A DNA stretch of 64,000 bases from a gamma proteobacterium symbiont of Ctena orbiculata (lineage in GTDB: Bacteria; Pseudomonadota; Gammaproteobacteria; Chromatiales; Chromatiaceae), in assembly GCA_003058495.1 (NCBI GenBank), contig QBVC01000018.1, positions 124,001-188,000 of the forward strand, in the 5' to 3' direction. The notes under the pieces are model-generated. The model saw only the letters and a program-made list of their open reading frames with translations, did not search any database and was not told the origin of the DNA. Below are positions 1 to 8,956 of the stretch, piece by piece. Numbering within the stretch: the first letter of the stretch is position 1; each line of letters starts with the position of its first letter. The translations under genes and the position numbers were made by a program.

Positions 1-180
1 CGGTTCGGCCGCCTGAGTAACCGTATCGGCGAGGCTGGCTGCCTGTTCCGGCACCGTGCTCGCCGGTACGGCCTTCGCTTCCTGAGCTTCCGCCTCGGCC
101 GGACTGATCCTTTCGTTTGCCCTGTTCTTGCCCGACTTGGTTTTGGCTAACCGTTCAATGGCTTTCTCAATGCTGCTCAT
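1..180 (-). CDS. Tyrosine autokinase of the XrtA/PEP-CTERM polysaccharide locus, N-terminus only (partial)
   Basis: Only the first 60 codons are in the window; the gene runs off the left edge. The visible start, MSSIEKAIERLAK, followed by an Ala/Glu/Pro-rich linker, is the characteristic beginning of the cytoplasmic tyrosine autokinases linked to exosortase systems (TIGR03018 type). These phosphorylate a tyrosine cluster and control polymer length together with a Wzz-like protein. The ATG lies 29 bp after the stop of the export lipoprotein gene, with an AGGAAA ribosome site about 9 bases upstream, so it is the next gene of the prs operon. No Wzz-like chain-length gene lies between the two. 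The catalytic domain is not visible, so the assignment rests on the N-terminus and context. Confidence 0.6.
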   Translation of the reverse strand, partial: MSSIEKAIERLAKTKSGKNRANERISPAEAEAQEAKAVPASTVPEQAASLADTVTQAAEP

Positions 181-209
181 CTAAACCGCTTTCCTGTGGC
201 TGGTAGGTG

Positions 210-848
210 TTAAAACCATGTTTCCGGAATGATCAATACATCGCCGGGCATCATTTTAACATTAGCAGAAATATCCCCGTCTCTGATCAAATCGTCCAGG
301 CGGACCCGGTACTGGGTTGTTTTCCCATTGATCTTCCTCACTACCGTTGCTTTGTTGCCGGCAGCAAATTCCGTCAACCCGCCCACGGCGATAATGACAT
401 CCAGCAGCGTCATTCCATCCCGGTAGTTGATCGACTGTGGCTGAGAGGCCTGACCCACCACTCGCACCTGTTCAGTATAGCGTCCGACGAACTCTGTAAC
501 ACTCACTGTCACCTTTGGCGACTTGACGAATTTGGAGAGCTTTGCTTCCAGGGTTCTGGCCAGATCGGTGGGTGTCTTGCCACTCGCCGGCAGATCCTCC
601 ACCAATGGCGTCGTGATCATGCCGTCGGGACGAACCACCACCTGGGTCGACAGTTCGCTATCACCCCAAACGAAAACATTGAGGGTATCGCCGGGCCCGA
701 TGACATAGAGTGGTGAGTCCGGCCCCGCCACCGCGGTAGCGGCCTGACTGGTTGCGGGCATCTCCGGCGGGCTTGCACACCCCCCCGCCAAGGTGGCCGA
801 GAGAACCAAGAGAAAACCTGTTAACTTCTTATAACCTGTTGATAACAT
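210..848 (-). CDS. XrtA/PEP-CTERM system polysaccharide export lipoprotein (Wza-like)
   Basis: An outer-membrane polysaccharide export protein of 212 residues. The start is ATG at 848 because it gives a lipoprotein signal ending in LAGGC and has an AGGAAA ribosome site; a longer frame upstream would spoil the signal. The mature part opens with the Poly_export motif YVIGPGDTLNVFVWGDSELS, which is typical of the N-terminal ring of Wza-family proteins, and has a SLBB-like region near the end (INYRDGMTLLDVIIAVGGL, with GDVLIIPE at the C-terminus). The family forms the outer-membrane pore for exopolysaccharide. It follows prsT by 40 bp and precedes the autokinase by 29 bp, so co-transcription is likely. 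Size and context match the TIGR03027 export protein of PEP-CTERM loci. Confidence 0.88.
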   Translation of the reverse strand: MLSTGYKKLTGFLLVLSATLAGGCASPPEMPATSQAATAVAGPDSPLYVIGPGDTLNVFVWGDSELSTQVVVRPDGMITTPLVEDLPASGKTPTDLARTLEAKLSKFVKSPKVTVSVTEFVGRYTEQVRVVGQASQPQSINYRDGMTLLDVIIAVGGLTEFAAGNKATVVRKINGKTTQYRVRLDDLIRDGDISANVKMMPGDVLIIPETWF

Positions 849-888
849 ATTGCTTTCCTGATATTCAATGATGTTAATCCGAGCTATT

Positions 889-3702
889 CTAACCCTTAAT
901 TTGAGAGATCTCACTCAAAAGCTTCTTCGCCTCATCAGATTCGGGAAACTCCGGGTGTCCATCAATAATAGACACCAACACCTTCTCCGCATCCTTCTCC
1001 CTACCCGATTCTGCAAGCATAACAGCATAATGGTAAAGAATGGACGGATCCGTGGCACTCTCCAACACCGGGTTCAAGAGCTTCAGCGCGGTCGCCGTGT
1101 CACCCGATCTATGGGTCAGCCAGGCAAAGGTGTCCACCACCGCAGCGGAGCTGTTGCCGGTGAGGTCGTAGGCCTGTTTCGCCTGCTCCAGCGCCTTTTG
1201 CGGTGCCTGAGAGAAATTCAGCAGTGCTGAATTGTTAAGTGCCACTATATTACGCGGATTGGCTTCGAGCAGATCGCTGTAGAGCTTGAGCGCTGCCCTC
1301 ACCTTTCCCGCGGACTGATAGACGATCGCCAGCGCCAACTGCGCCTGCGGGTCCTCATTGTGGGCTTTTTTCCATTTCGTCAACAGTTTAATCGCACTGT
1401 TAGGATCCTGGTTCTTAATATACAGATCGGACAACTGCTGCACGATGACAAAAGGCGCTTGCGTGGTGGCATGGGCTTCCAGGCCCTTAATCGCCTTCTC
1501 ACGATCGCCCAGGGTTTCATGGTAGTTTGCCTGCAGCGTGATTCCCACAAACTTGGTCCTGTCGTCAGCGAGCAGCTGATCGATGATCCCCACCGCCTGT
1601 TGATGATTCGCCGCTCCCATCTCCAGCTTGTAACGCAACAATTTACCCTTGATGGATGTGGGGACCTCCCTGTCCAGCCTTTGCAGGGTTTCCCGAGCAG
1701 CATTCAAATCACCCCGCTCGGCCTGGAGATCTGCCAGCTGCAGATAGGCCGTCTCATTCCGCGGATTATCCTCCACCAGCTTTCTGATCGTCGATTCCGC
1801 CTCATCGTAGTGGCCCCCCTGCTGATCGAGCATGGCCAGCATCGACCTGATGGCAGGGTTGCTGCTCTTACGCAGCTCAACGTCGTCGAGGTAGACGGCC
1901 GCCCTTTCAGGCTCCTTTCTTCGCAGATAGTACCTGGCGAGTATGACCCTCGGGAGCCAGGGATTGTGCCCGGATTCGACCGCCTTCTCCAGCCATGCCA
2001 GCGCCTCCTTCTGCTTGCCGGATCGTTCGCTTATCTGCGCCAGCAGCATCATTGCATTGACGTTCTGCGGCTCCCTCGCCAGGACCAGATTGAGCCTGTC
2101 GCTGCCTGCAATCAACCTGCCGTCCTCGAGATCCATTCTCGCCAGCGCCAATTGACCGGGAATGAATTCCGGATCCTTATTGACGGCGTCGCTCAGGTAG
2201 CGTCTAGCGCTGTTGCGGTTTCCCGAGTTGAGTTCTATCAGGGCGCGCAGATGGAGATCCTCGGTACGCCCGCCATCTCTTTGCAACAGCTGGTCAGAAA
2301 GCTTGCGCGCCGAAACGAAATCCTGCTTTTTTATATAGGAGAGGATCAGCAGGGTGTCTCTCTTGCTGGACTGGCCGACCCATTTGTCCTCCAATTCGGT
2401 TATCGCATCATCGACCGCTCCGTGATTGATATAGAGTTTTGCCAGCTCCTCGCGGATTCGGGTATCGCTGGGATTGGTTTCGGCAGCCTTCTTGAGAAAG
2501 TCTATTCCCCTGGAATATTCACCCGATTGGCTGGCCGCCAAGCCGATCATGGTCATGATCTGCTCATCACTGCTGTTGACGTCGCCCGACTCCAACAGCG
2601 CCAGGGCCTCCCTGGGCTTGTCCAATCTCAGCTTGACCTCGCCAAGAAGCTTTCTTGCCACGAGATGGGTAGGCACCTGATTGACATACCTGGTCAACAG
2701 GATATTTGCCTGCTCAAGGTTGTTTTCAGCAAAATGCAAGGCGCCAAGCAGGAGGATTGTCGGCAGATGGTTCGGCAGTACCGCATGGGTTTGCGACAAC
2801 TTGTTGACCGCTGTCTCGTAATTCTGATTCAGATAGTTGTAGAGACCCGACAGATAGGCGACGTAGGGATTGCCTTCATAGCTGGACTCTAGATCGTTGA
2901 TGTATACCTCGCTCTCATCCAGCCTCTCCAGATGGAACAAGAGATGGATGAGGTTGACTTTGATGAGGTAGGCATCTTTCTCCGGATCCCCGGGGCCTAT
3001 CTTCGAAAGCGCGTTCGTCAGCAGTTCAACGGCCTTGCCGTGATCCTCCATCTTTGCGTGCATGGTGCCCAGATCACGCCAGGTCTTATAGTCGCCATTA
3101 TCGATCCCCAATGCCTGCTGCAGATACTCCACCGCCTCCGCGTCATCGTTCTTGATACTTGCCGCTTTGGCCAATGTCCGCAACGCGGTGACGCTGTTGC
3201 TCTCCTGTTGCAGCAACTTCCCGGCAAGCTCTACCCCGTTCTCGATCTTCTTCTCGAGCAGATAGGAGTAGGAGACCACGCCCAACACCCTTGCAGGATC
3301 CACCTCATTGAACCCCCCCTCTTCGTAGGTCTCTACAATCGCCTGGTGTTTACCCTGCAACTCCCAGGAGGTCATCAGGATGGATTGCACGTCGGCAGCG
3401 GGCTGCTGAACGCCTGACACCTTTGAAATCTCCTTTTCAGCGGAAGCGCCATCCCCCTTCTTTAGATAACATCTGGCCAGCAGCTTTCTGGCTTCGATAT
3501 TCTTCGAGTTGATCTGCAGTATCTGCTTGAGTTCGATAATCGCTTTCGAATAGTTGCTGTTGTCGTAACTCGCCTGGGCCGCGGCGAGGGCTTGCTGATC
3601 ATTAGGATCAACGCTGCAAGCCGCCACTATCAGCTGCAGCGCGAGAACACATAGCAAAGCCCAAACGTTATTTGAGTTCGGATTTCTGACCGCCTTTGTC
3701 AT
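889..3702 (-). CDS. prsT: PEP-CTERM system TPR-repeat lipoprotein PrsT
   Basis: 937 residues, close to the roughly 900 expected for PrsT (TIGR02917). The N-terminus is a lipoprotein signal with lipobox IVAAC near residue 29. The rest is almost all tetratricopeptide repeats, visible as recurring ALA-x-G-x-Y or A-x-x-x-L-x-x-A patterns from about residue 40 to the end. The role is unknown; in other genomes it sits with prsK and prsR and is thought to act in assembly of the polysaccharide/PEP-CTERM envelope system. The ATG at 3702 has only a weak GGTGGT-type ribosome site. It begins 58 bp after the prsR stop and is followed 40 bp later by the export lipoprotein gene, so it is a middle gene of the operon. 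Confidence 0.92.
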   Translation of the reverse strand: MTKAVRNPNSNNVWALLCVLALQLIVAACSVDPNDQQALAAAQASYDNSNYSKAIIELKQILQINSKNIEARKLLARCYLKKGDGASAEKEISKVSGVQQPAADVQSILMTSWELQGKHQAIVETYEEGGFNEVDPARVLGVVSYSYLLEKKIENGVELAGKLLQQESNSVTALRTLAKAASIKNDDAEAVEYLQQALGIDNGDYKTWRDLGTMHAKMEDHGKAVELLTNALSKIGPGDPEKDAYLIKVNLIHLLFHLERLDESEVYINDLESSYEGNPYVAYLSGLYNYLNQNYETAVNKLSQTHAVLPNHLPTILLLGALHFAENNLEQANILLTRYVNQVPTHLVARKLLGEVKLRLDKPREALALLESGDVNSSDEQIMTMIGLAASQSGEYSRGIDFLKKAAETNPSDTRIREELAKLYINHGAVDDAITELEDKWVGQSSKRDTLLILSYIKKQDFVSARKLSDQLLQRDGGRTEDLHLRALIELNSGNRNSARRYLSDAVNKDPEFIPGQLALARMDLEDGRLIAGSDRLNLVLAREPQNVNAMMLLAQISERSGKQKEALAWLEKAVESGHNPWLPRVILARYYLRRKEPERAAVYLDDVELRKSSNPAIRSMLAMLDQQGGHYDEAESTIRKLVEDNPRNETAYLQLADLQAERGDLNAARETLQRLDREVPTSIKGKLLRYKLEMGAANHQQAVGIIDQLLADDRTKFVGITLQANYHETLGDREKAIKGLEAHATTQAPFVIVQQLSDLYIKNQDPNSAIKLLTKWKKAHNEDPQAQLALAIVYQSAGKVRAALKLYSDLLEANPRNIVALNNSALLNFSQAPQKALEQAKQAYDLTGNSSAAVVDTFAWLTHRSGDTATALKLLNPVLESATDPSILYHYAVMLAESGREKDAEKVLVSIIDGHPEFPESDEAKKLLSEISQIKG

Positions 3703-3760
3703 AACAGAGGTACCACCACATTCAACCCTGTAGGGGATATTGCAAACTATCGGAACAGCC

Positions 3761-5122
3761 TTACTTCAGACCGTATTTGTTGACCAGATCATACAAGGTC
3801 GGCCTGCTGACGCCCAACAGATCCGCGGCCTTGGATACATTGCCGCCTACGAAGCTCATCGCCCTGATGATCGCAGTCGCCTCCGCCTGCTCCCTGACCA
3901 CCCTCAGATTGACCGGCATGATATCCTCGCTGCCCTCGGTCAATTGAAGCTCGCCGGGTGTAATCAGCTGGTCATCGGCCATGACCACAGAGCGTTTTAT
4001 CCTGTTTTCGAGCTCCCTGACATTGCCTGGCCAGGCATAGCCTTCGATGGCCTTTAATGCCTCCTTGGTGAATCCATTGACCTTGGATGCATTCTGTTTG
4101 GCATACTTTTTCAGGAATGACCAGGCCAACAGGACCGCGTCTCCGGCCCGTTCTCTGAGGGGCGGGATGTTGATCGTGATTTCGCTGATTCGATAGTAGA
4201 GATCTTCGCGAAATTCGCCCTGCGCAATCTTCTCTTCCAAATCCTGATTGGTGGCGCAGACAACCCTCACGTCGACCGGTATCTCATCCCTGCCGCCTAT
4301 TCTTTCGATCACACGCTCCTGGAGAAAACGCAGCATTTTTGCTTGCAGTCCGAGCGGCATGTCGCCGATTTCATCGAGAAACAGGGTTCCCCCGGTGGCC
4401 GTCTCGATCTTCCCGACTGTCCTTTTTGCGGCGCCGGTAAATGCGCCTTTCTCATAGCCGTAGAGTTCGCTTTCCAGGAGATTTTCCGGAATCGACGCGC
4501 AGTTTATGGCGACGAATTTCCCGTTCTTTCTGTCACTCAAACCGTGGATCGCGCGGGCCAGCACCTCCTTCCCCGTTCCGCTCTCGCCAAGCAGCAGGGC
4601 GGTTATGTCCGTCGGGCTTACCTTCTCGATAATCCGGCAAATCTCCAGCATTTGCGGACTGTTCGCGATTACACCGTCCAGCGGCGAGTTGCGTTGAATG
4701 TTATATAGCCTGCGGTTCTCCTCTTCCAGCGCGTGGACATGGAACGCACGGTCGATAATGATGCGCAATACATCTGGATCAATTGGCTTTTGATAGTAGT
4801 CGTAGGCACCCAGATCTATCGATTTCAGGGCATTCTCGCGGTCGTCGTTACCCGTCACCACGATAACCTTCGTTTGCGGTATCAGGCTTAGAATCTCCTG
4901 GAGCGCGGCAAATCCCTCGCTGACATTGGTCGGATCGGGCGGCAGGCCTAGATCGAGGGTCACCACCGGCGCGGATGTCTTTCTGAGACAGTTGATGGCG
5001 CTCTTTCTGTCACCCATGATATGCACGTCGTAACCATCAAAGCTCCACTTGAGCTGACTTTGAAGCCCCGGGTCATCCTCGACAATTATCAGTGATTTCA
5101 ACTGATTACTAGCTTTACTCAC
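3761..5122 (-). CDS. prsR: PEP-CTERM system sigma-54-dependent response regulator PrsR
   Basis: 453 residues. An N-terminal receiver domain (residues 8-125) has the acidic pair EDD and the phospho-acceptor Asp57 in VTLDLGLPP. A central AAA+ sigma-54 activation domain has Walker A GESGTGKE at 179-186 and an intact GAFTGA loop at 226-231, the loop that contacts sigma-54. The C-terminus is a Fis-type helix-turn-helix (KAADLLGVSRPTLYDL). It is the cognate partner of PrsK. It starts at GTG, and the GTGA sequence is shared with the prsK stop, so translation is coupled. The intact GAFTGA loop predicts that target promoters carry -24/-12 elements; candidates are found at 27497, 28189 and 29426. Confidence 0.95.
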   Translation of the reverse strand: MSKASNQLKSLIIVEDDPGLQSQLKWSFDGYDVHIMGDRKSAINCLRKTSAPVVTLDLGLPPDPTNVSEGFAALQEILSLIPQTKVIVVTGNDDRENALKSIDLGAYDYYQKPIDPDVLRIIIDRAFHVHALEEENRRLYNIQRNSPLDGVIANSPQMLEICRIIEKVSPTDITALLLGESGTGKEVLARAIHGLSDRKNGKFVAINCASIPENLLESELYGYEKGAFTGAAKRTVGKIETATGGTLFLDEIGDMPLGLQAKMLRFLQERVIERIGGRDEIPVDVRVVCATNQDLEEKIAQGEFREDLYYRISEITINIPPLRERAGDAVLLAWSFLKKYAKQNASKVNGFTKEALKAIEGYAWPGNVRELENRIKRSVVMADDQLITPGELQLTEGSEDIMPVNLRVVREQAEATAIIRAMSFVGGNVSKAADLLGVSRPTLYDLVNKYGLK

Positions 5123-7230
5123 AACTCTGCCTCTGCTGTGTCCGATCTCTGATTATCTGCGGCTTGCCGCGCCACCTCAAGCGGGATGGTGATCTCGAAT
5201 TTCGTCCCGACATCCTTAACGCTCTCCACCTTCATGCCTCCCTTCAGGGAATTCACATACTCCCTTGTCTCGTAGACGCCAATCCCCATGCCTGCATTTC
5301 CTTTCGTCGTTTGAAACGGAAGAAACAACTTCTCCTTTATGAACAGCTCGTCCATTCCGACCCCGTCGTCTTCGATCGTTATCACCGCATTGTTGTCCTG
5401 TCGGTCCACGATGACTTCGACTTTTCCATCCTGTGTCGTCGCTTCCTGGGCGTTTTTTATCATATGCACCATGATGGCGGTGAAGCGATCCTTGTCGGCG
5501 ATGGTCTTCAGATAATTGGCGTTGATAGTAAGTTGCGGCTTGGGTGAATAGGCATAGAGTTGATTGACCGCCTGGGCAACCGACTCCTCCACATAGAATT
5601 GTTTTGCCTTGGTGGATTCGAATCGTCCTTGTCGCAGCTGGTTGAGTAATCGTCCCATTTTATTCACCGCATTGCCAATGGTGTTGACTGCGTCGTCCAT
5701 GAATGCAGGATTGTTCTTGTGCCGTTCGGCATTCTTTACCACCAATTCCAACTGGGCTATCAGATTTTTCAGGTCATGCACGACAAAAGCCGAGAGCCTG
5801 TTGAAGGTTTCAAACTGGTTGGCCTGACTCAATGCCTCCGAGGTCTGCAGCAGCGCCAGGTAACTCCCTGCCTGCTTCGCCGATGCCTTGACCAGATCCC
5901 TGTCCTCCCAATTGATCGACTTGGACAGCTTTGGCCGGGTCAGCAACACGAAACCAAGAAGCTGTTCGTGGTGTTTAATCGGAACGACCAGCCAGGAGCC
6001 CTCCACTGCGATCAGCTCCGGGTCGAGTTTCAGCGCATCGTAACGTTCCGGAAACCTTCTGTATTCGTCGATATCGATAATCCAGTCACTCTTGAAAAAA
6101 TAGGTCACCAATGCGTTATCTGCATCGAATGAGATATTTATTGGAGATGCCTGCCAATGACTGACACATTGGTAACTGCCGACATGACCCATCATCCATA
6201 AATAGCCCCCTCCCGCATCGACCGAATCGGCGATCGCCTGCACCACCCGGGTGCGGACCTCTTTGCCTCCTCGACCGTCGGAGAGGGTCTGCACCACACG
6301 CAGCCACTCATCCCGCCAGTCGTACTTGTAGCTGAAGAAGTGTTTGTTGACAAAGACTTTTATCTTAGATCGCAGACTTCCCGAAAACAATACAGTAATG
6401 AGAAAGATGATCCCTGCGAAGACAAAGGCGATCTGGGTCGCCTTCCCCCAGCTGCCGCCGTAGTAGCGAATGTAATAGCCAACCGCCGCCATTGTCACCA
6501 GATAGACACCGGCTGCGATGATGGTAGTGGCGTGAAACACCACCTGCTTGGAGACGAAGACACGCACTGACCAGCTTGGATTTCTGGTCGCTGCAATGGC
6601 TACGAAGGGCACGGCCAGTGAGCTGGTAAGGCCTCTTGCCTGCCAGAGCGTGGTATCCACCCTGTTGAACATCAATGCCTCGGCATAGAGGAAAAAGTCA
6701 TATACGAACAGGATTCCCATCCCGAGATAGAGATACTTGACCGCCCAGCGTACCTCCGGCCTTGTACTGCGGTAGAGCTGCTCGATCAGGGTCAGGCCGG
6801 TAATGGCAAATCCGAGATATCCCACCAGTGGCAGATTGATATCAGCGCCCCAGGATCGCAACGTCTGATTGGCCTGCAGCAGCGGCTCGAACGCTATCAA
6901 CAGGGCTGAACCTATGAGGATGGCGAAGGGGATGTAGACAAGATTCCGCTGTTGCTGACCACTCGCCTTATCCAGGTTGTACAACAACCGAAACAGAAAA
7001 CCGAACCATGCGATGTTTCTTGCGATTTCAAACAGTTGATAGACGGTAACGGTAAGGGCGGAGTCATCGAGCTGATAGGCGACAGCGGCCATCGCCCAGC
7101 AGGCGGTGGTGAATGAGGCGACCAGCAGATAGATCCCCTCTATCCGCCCGCGCCAACTAGTCAGAAGCATTACACTGAAGAGCAGGAAGAGAGAGGCCGA
7201 GATGGCGTAACCGATTATTCCGATACTCAA
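5119..7230 (-). CDS. prsK: PEP-CTERM system sensor histidine kinase PrsK
   Basis: 703 residues. About eight hydrophobic segments in residues 1-285 form the membrane sensor part. A GAF-like region follows (about 300-465), then a dimerisation/phospho-acceptor helix with His485 in FVVHDLKNL, and an HATPase domain with N box (KNAQEA) and G boxes (DDGVGM, GMGIGV). The start is TTG at 7230 with GAGGG 8 bases before it; no better ATG is nearby. It is the first gene of the minus-strand prs operon and overlaps prsR by 4 bp. It is divergent from gspG with a 319-bp gap. The input signal is unknown for the family. Confidence 0.93.
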   Translation of the reverse strand: MSIGIIGYAISASLFLLFSVMLLTSWRGRIEGIYLLVASFTTACWAMAAVAYQLDDSALTVTVYQLFEIARNIAWFGFLFRLLYNLDKASGQQQRNLVYIPFAILIGSALLIAFEPLLQANQTLRSWGADINLPLVGYLGFAITGLTLIEQLYRSTRPEVRWAVKYLYLGMGILFVYDFFLYAEALMFNRVDTTLWQARGLTSSLAVPFVAIAATRNPSWSVRVFVSKQVVFHATTIIAAGVYLVTMAAVGYYIRYYGGSWGKATQIAFVFAGIIFLITVLFSGSLRSKIKVFVNKHFFSYKYDWRDEWLRVVQTLSDGRGGKEVRTRVVQAIADSVDAGGGYLWMMGHVGSYQCVSHWQASPINISFDADNALVTYFFKSDWIIDIDEYRRFPERYDALKLDPELIAVEGSWLVVPIKHHEQLLGFVLLTRPKLSKSINWEDRDLVKASAKQAGSYLALLQTSEALSQANQFETFNRLSAFVVHDLKNLIAQLELVVKNAERHKNNPAFMDDAVNTIGNAVNKMGRLLNQLRQGRFESTKAKQFYVEESVAQAVNQLYAYSPKPQLTINANYLKTIADKDRFTAIMVHMIKNAQEATTQDGKVEVIVDRQDNNAVITIEDDGVGMDELFIKEKLFLPFQTTKGNAGMGIGVYETREYVNSLKGGMKVESVKDVGTKFEITIPLEVARQAADNQRSDTAEAEL

Positions 7231-7549
7231 ACAGCAGACCCTCTATGAAGACTCCGACAGCCTCAGGCAGAGTGAACTTTTTAGCTGCCCTGAGGTACGT
7301 ATTATTTTGAAAGCGTCTAAGGCCATAGCCTAACAGCCGTCCTGAACCACTGCATGAATGTATTACTATTCAAAAAGTTATCAGATAGAGTAATGATAGC
7401 GACGGATAATGGATAGCTGAATATTATATGGGATGGTGAACTGAATCACCCCTTCAAATCGGAATTATCAATGAACCTAGATTCCATGGCGGATTCCCTC
7501 GATAATAGCCCACCACCAACCAGATACCATTTTTAGCAGGTTTGAATCC
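7231..7549. other. Divergent intergenic region between prsK and gspG
   Basis: 319 bp without a gene, between the start of prsK (minus) and gspG (plus), so it should hold both promoters. It is A+T-rich. The one clear structure is an inverted repeat at 7261-7270 and 7285-7295 (CCTCAGGCAG and its complement with one extra C), 31-65 bp upstream of the prsK start codon. It could be an operator or an mRNA hairpin. No convincing -24/-12 element or strong sigma-70 promoter was found by eye. Confidence 0.5.
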
Positions 7550-8038
7550 ATGATGAAATATGCAGCAGACAGCGTCATTACCCGCATTCCGCGCCAGTCG
7601 AGGACCGGAACAAGAGCAGATAATCTCATCAAAATCAAAGGGTTCACTCTGATAGAAGTGATGGTTGTCGTGGTTATTCTCAGTATCCTGGCGGCCATCG
7701 TGGTGCCGAAGATCATGGACCGGCCCGAACAGGCCCGAATCACCAAGGCAAAGAGCGATATCCGCGCACTGGAGGCCGCCCTCAACCTCTATCGGCTTGA
7801 CAATATGACCTACCCGACGACCGACCAGGGGCTCGAGGCCCTGGTCAGCAAGCCCGCGGACTCCCCCGAGCCGCGGAACTGGAAAGAGGGCGGGTACCTG
7901 GATCGCCTCCCTGTCGACCCCTGGGGCAACGCCTATCTCTATCTCAGCCCGGGCACCCACGGCGTGATCGACATCTACTCCGCCGGACTCGATACGCAAT
8001 CGGTTGATGACGATCTTGGAAACTGGAATCTGGAGTGA
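7550..8038 (+). CDS. gspG: Type II secretion major pseudopilin GspG
   Basis: 162 residues. The class III signal is cleaved by prepilin peptidase at KG/FTLIE (Gly31), followed by the hydrophobic helix VMVVVVILSILAAIVVP and the conserved GspG C-terminal region (YPTTDQGLEALV, PWGNAYLYLSPG, GLDT). It is the major subunit of the periplasmic pseudopilus. The leader before the cleavage site is about 30 residues, longer than the usual 6-10; no nearer in-frame ATG or GTG exists. ATG at 7550 is followed at once by a second ATG. It is the first gene of the operon and its stop overlaps the GTG of gspH. Confidence 0.96.
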   Translation: MMKYAADSVITRIPRQSRTGTRADNLIKIKGFTLIEVMVVVVILSILAAIVVPKIMDRPEQARITKAKSDIRALEAALNLYRLDNMTYPTTDQGLEALVSKPADSPEPRNWKEGGYLDRLPVDPWGNAYLYLSPGTHGVIDIYSAGLDTQSVDDDLGNWNLE

Positions 8039-8553
8039 GTGACCATCCGTCTGTGCCATGGCCGGCCATCCAGCGAGGTTTCACCCTCATCGAGGTGATG
8101 GTGGTTGTCATCATCATCGGCATCCTGATCAACTTTGTCACCATTTCATTCGGACGCAGTTCGCCGGAGGATCTGCTGCAGACTGAAGCCCGGCGACTCT
8201 CCAGCCTGCTCGGGCTGGCGAGCGAGGAGGCCCTGTTGCGATCGCTGCTGATAGGCATAGATATCAGCGAAGACGGCTACAGCTTCCTCTACCTGGATGA
8301 CGGCACATGGCAACCGATGGACGACAATCTGTTCCGTCCGCGTCAGCTGCCGCAGGGCATGGCGTTCAGCATTGCCTCCACCCAGCAGAGCGGAGAGGAC
8401 GAAGAGGAGAATATCCCGGAAATCATATTGCTCAACAGCGGGGAAATGACGCCCTTCGAATTGAAGTTGAGCTACGACCGTATCGACAGCTACTACAGGC
8501 TGAGCGGAAACGAGGTCGGGGAGCACGGTTTCGATCATGTCGCGCCCTATTGA
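8035..8553 (+). CDS. gspH: Type II secretion minor pseudopilin GspH
   Basis: 172 residues, with prepilin cleavage motif RG/FTLIEVMVVVI at about residues 15-25, then a variable beta domain typical of GspH/FimT. The initiation codon is GTG in a GTGA overlap with the gspG stop, so translation is coupled. The protein is a minor subunit near the pseudopilus tip. The 3' end overlaps gspI by 17 bp. Confidence 0.9.
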   Translation: MSDHPSVPWPAIQRGFTLIEVMVVVIIIGILINFVTISFGRSSPEDLLQTEARRLSSLLGLASEEALLRSLLIGIDISEDGYSFLYLDDGTWQPMDDNLFRPRQLPQGMAFSIASTQQSGEDEEENIPEIILLNSGEMTPFELKLSYDRIDSYYRLSGNEVGEHGFDHVAPY

Positions 8554-8953
8554 TCTCACCCCTCCCCTCACCCCGCCGGCCGATGCCGCGAGAAACCGGG
8601 GATTTACCCTGTTGGAGATACTGATCGCGCTGGCCATCCTGGCGATTGCCTTTGCCTCGATCATCACCGTGGCCGCCAACCAATCTGTCAATGTCGGCTA
8701 TTTGAGGGACAAGACCCTGGCGCATTGGGTGGCGTTGAACCAGATCGCCGAGATTCAGGTCGGCAACAAATGGCTGCCGACCGGAAAGCAACAGGGTGAT
8801 GAAGAGATGGGTCTGCACAAATGGCATTGGCAGCGAGTGGTGACAAAGACGCCGGATGACCGTGTCCGCCAGGTGGAGATAGCGGTGTTTCGCGAAAGAG
8901 GCGACGATGAGTCGGTGACACGACTTGTGAGTTTTATCTCTCAACCGATGTAA
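8537..8953 (+). CDS. gspI: Type II secretion minor pseudopilin GspI
   Basis: 138 residues. After a Pro-rich leader comes RG/FTLLEILIALAILAIAF and the GspI signature region with AHWVALNQIAEI, where GspI proteins have AxWvAxNrl. With GspJ and GspK it forms the tip complex that primes the pseudopilus. The ATG lies inside the end of gspH, a 17-bp overlap in another frame. The stop is 3 bp before the gspJ start. Confidence 0.93.
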   Translation: MSRPIDLTPPLTPPADAARNRGFTLLEILIALAILAIAFASIITVAANQSVNVGYLRDKTLAHWVALNQIAEIQVGNKWLPTGKQQGDEEMGLHKWHWQRVVTKTPDDRVRQVEIAVFRERGDDESVTRLVSFISQPM

Positions 8954-8956
8954 AGC

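Noticed and set aside
7413-7428. Sigma-54 promoter for gspG (GG-N10-GC)
   Set aside because: Only the invariant GG and GC fit; the CACG and TTGC parts do not match.
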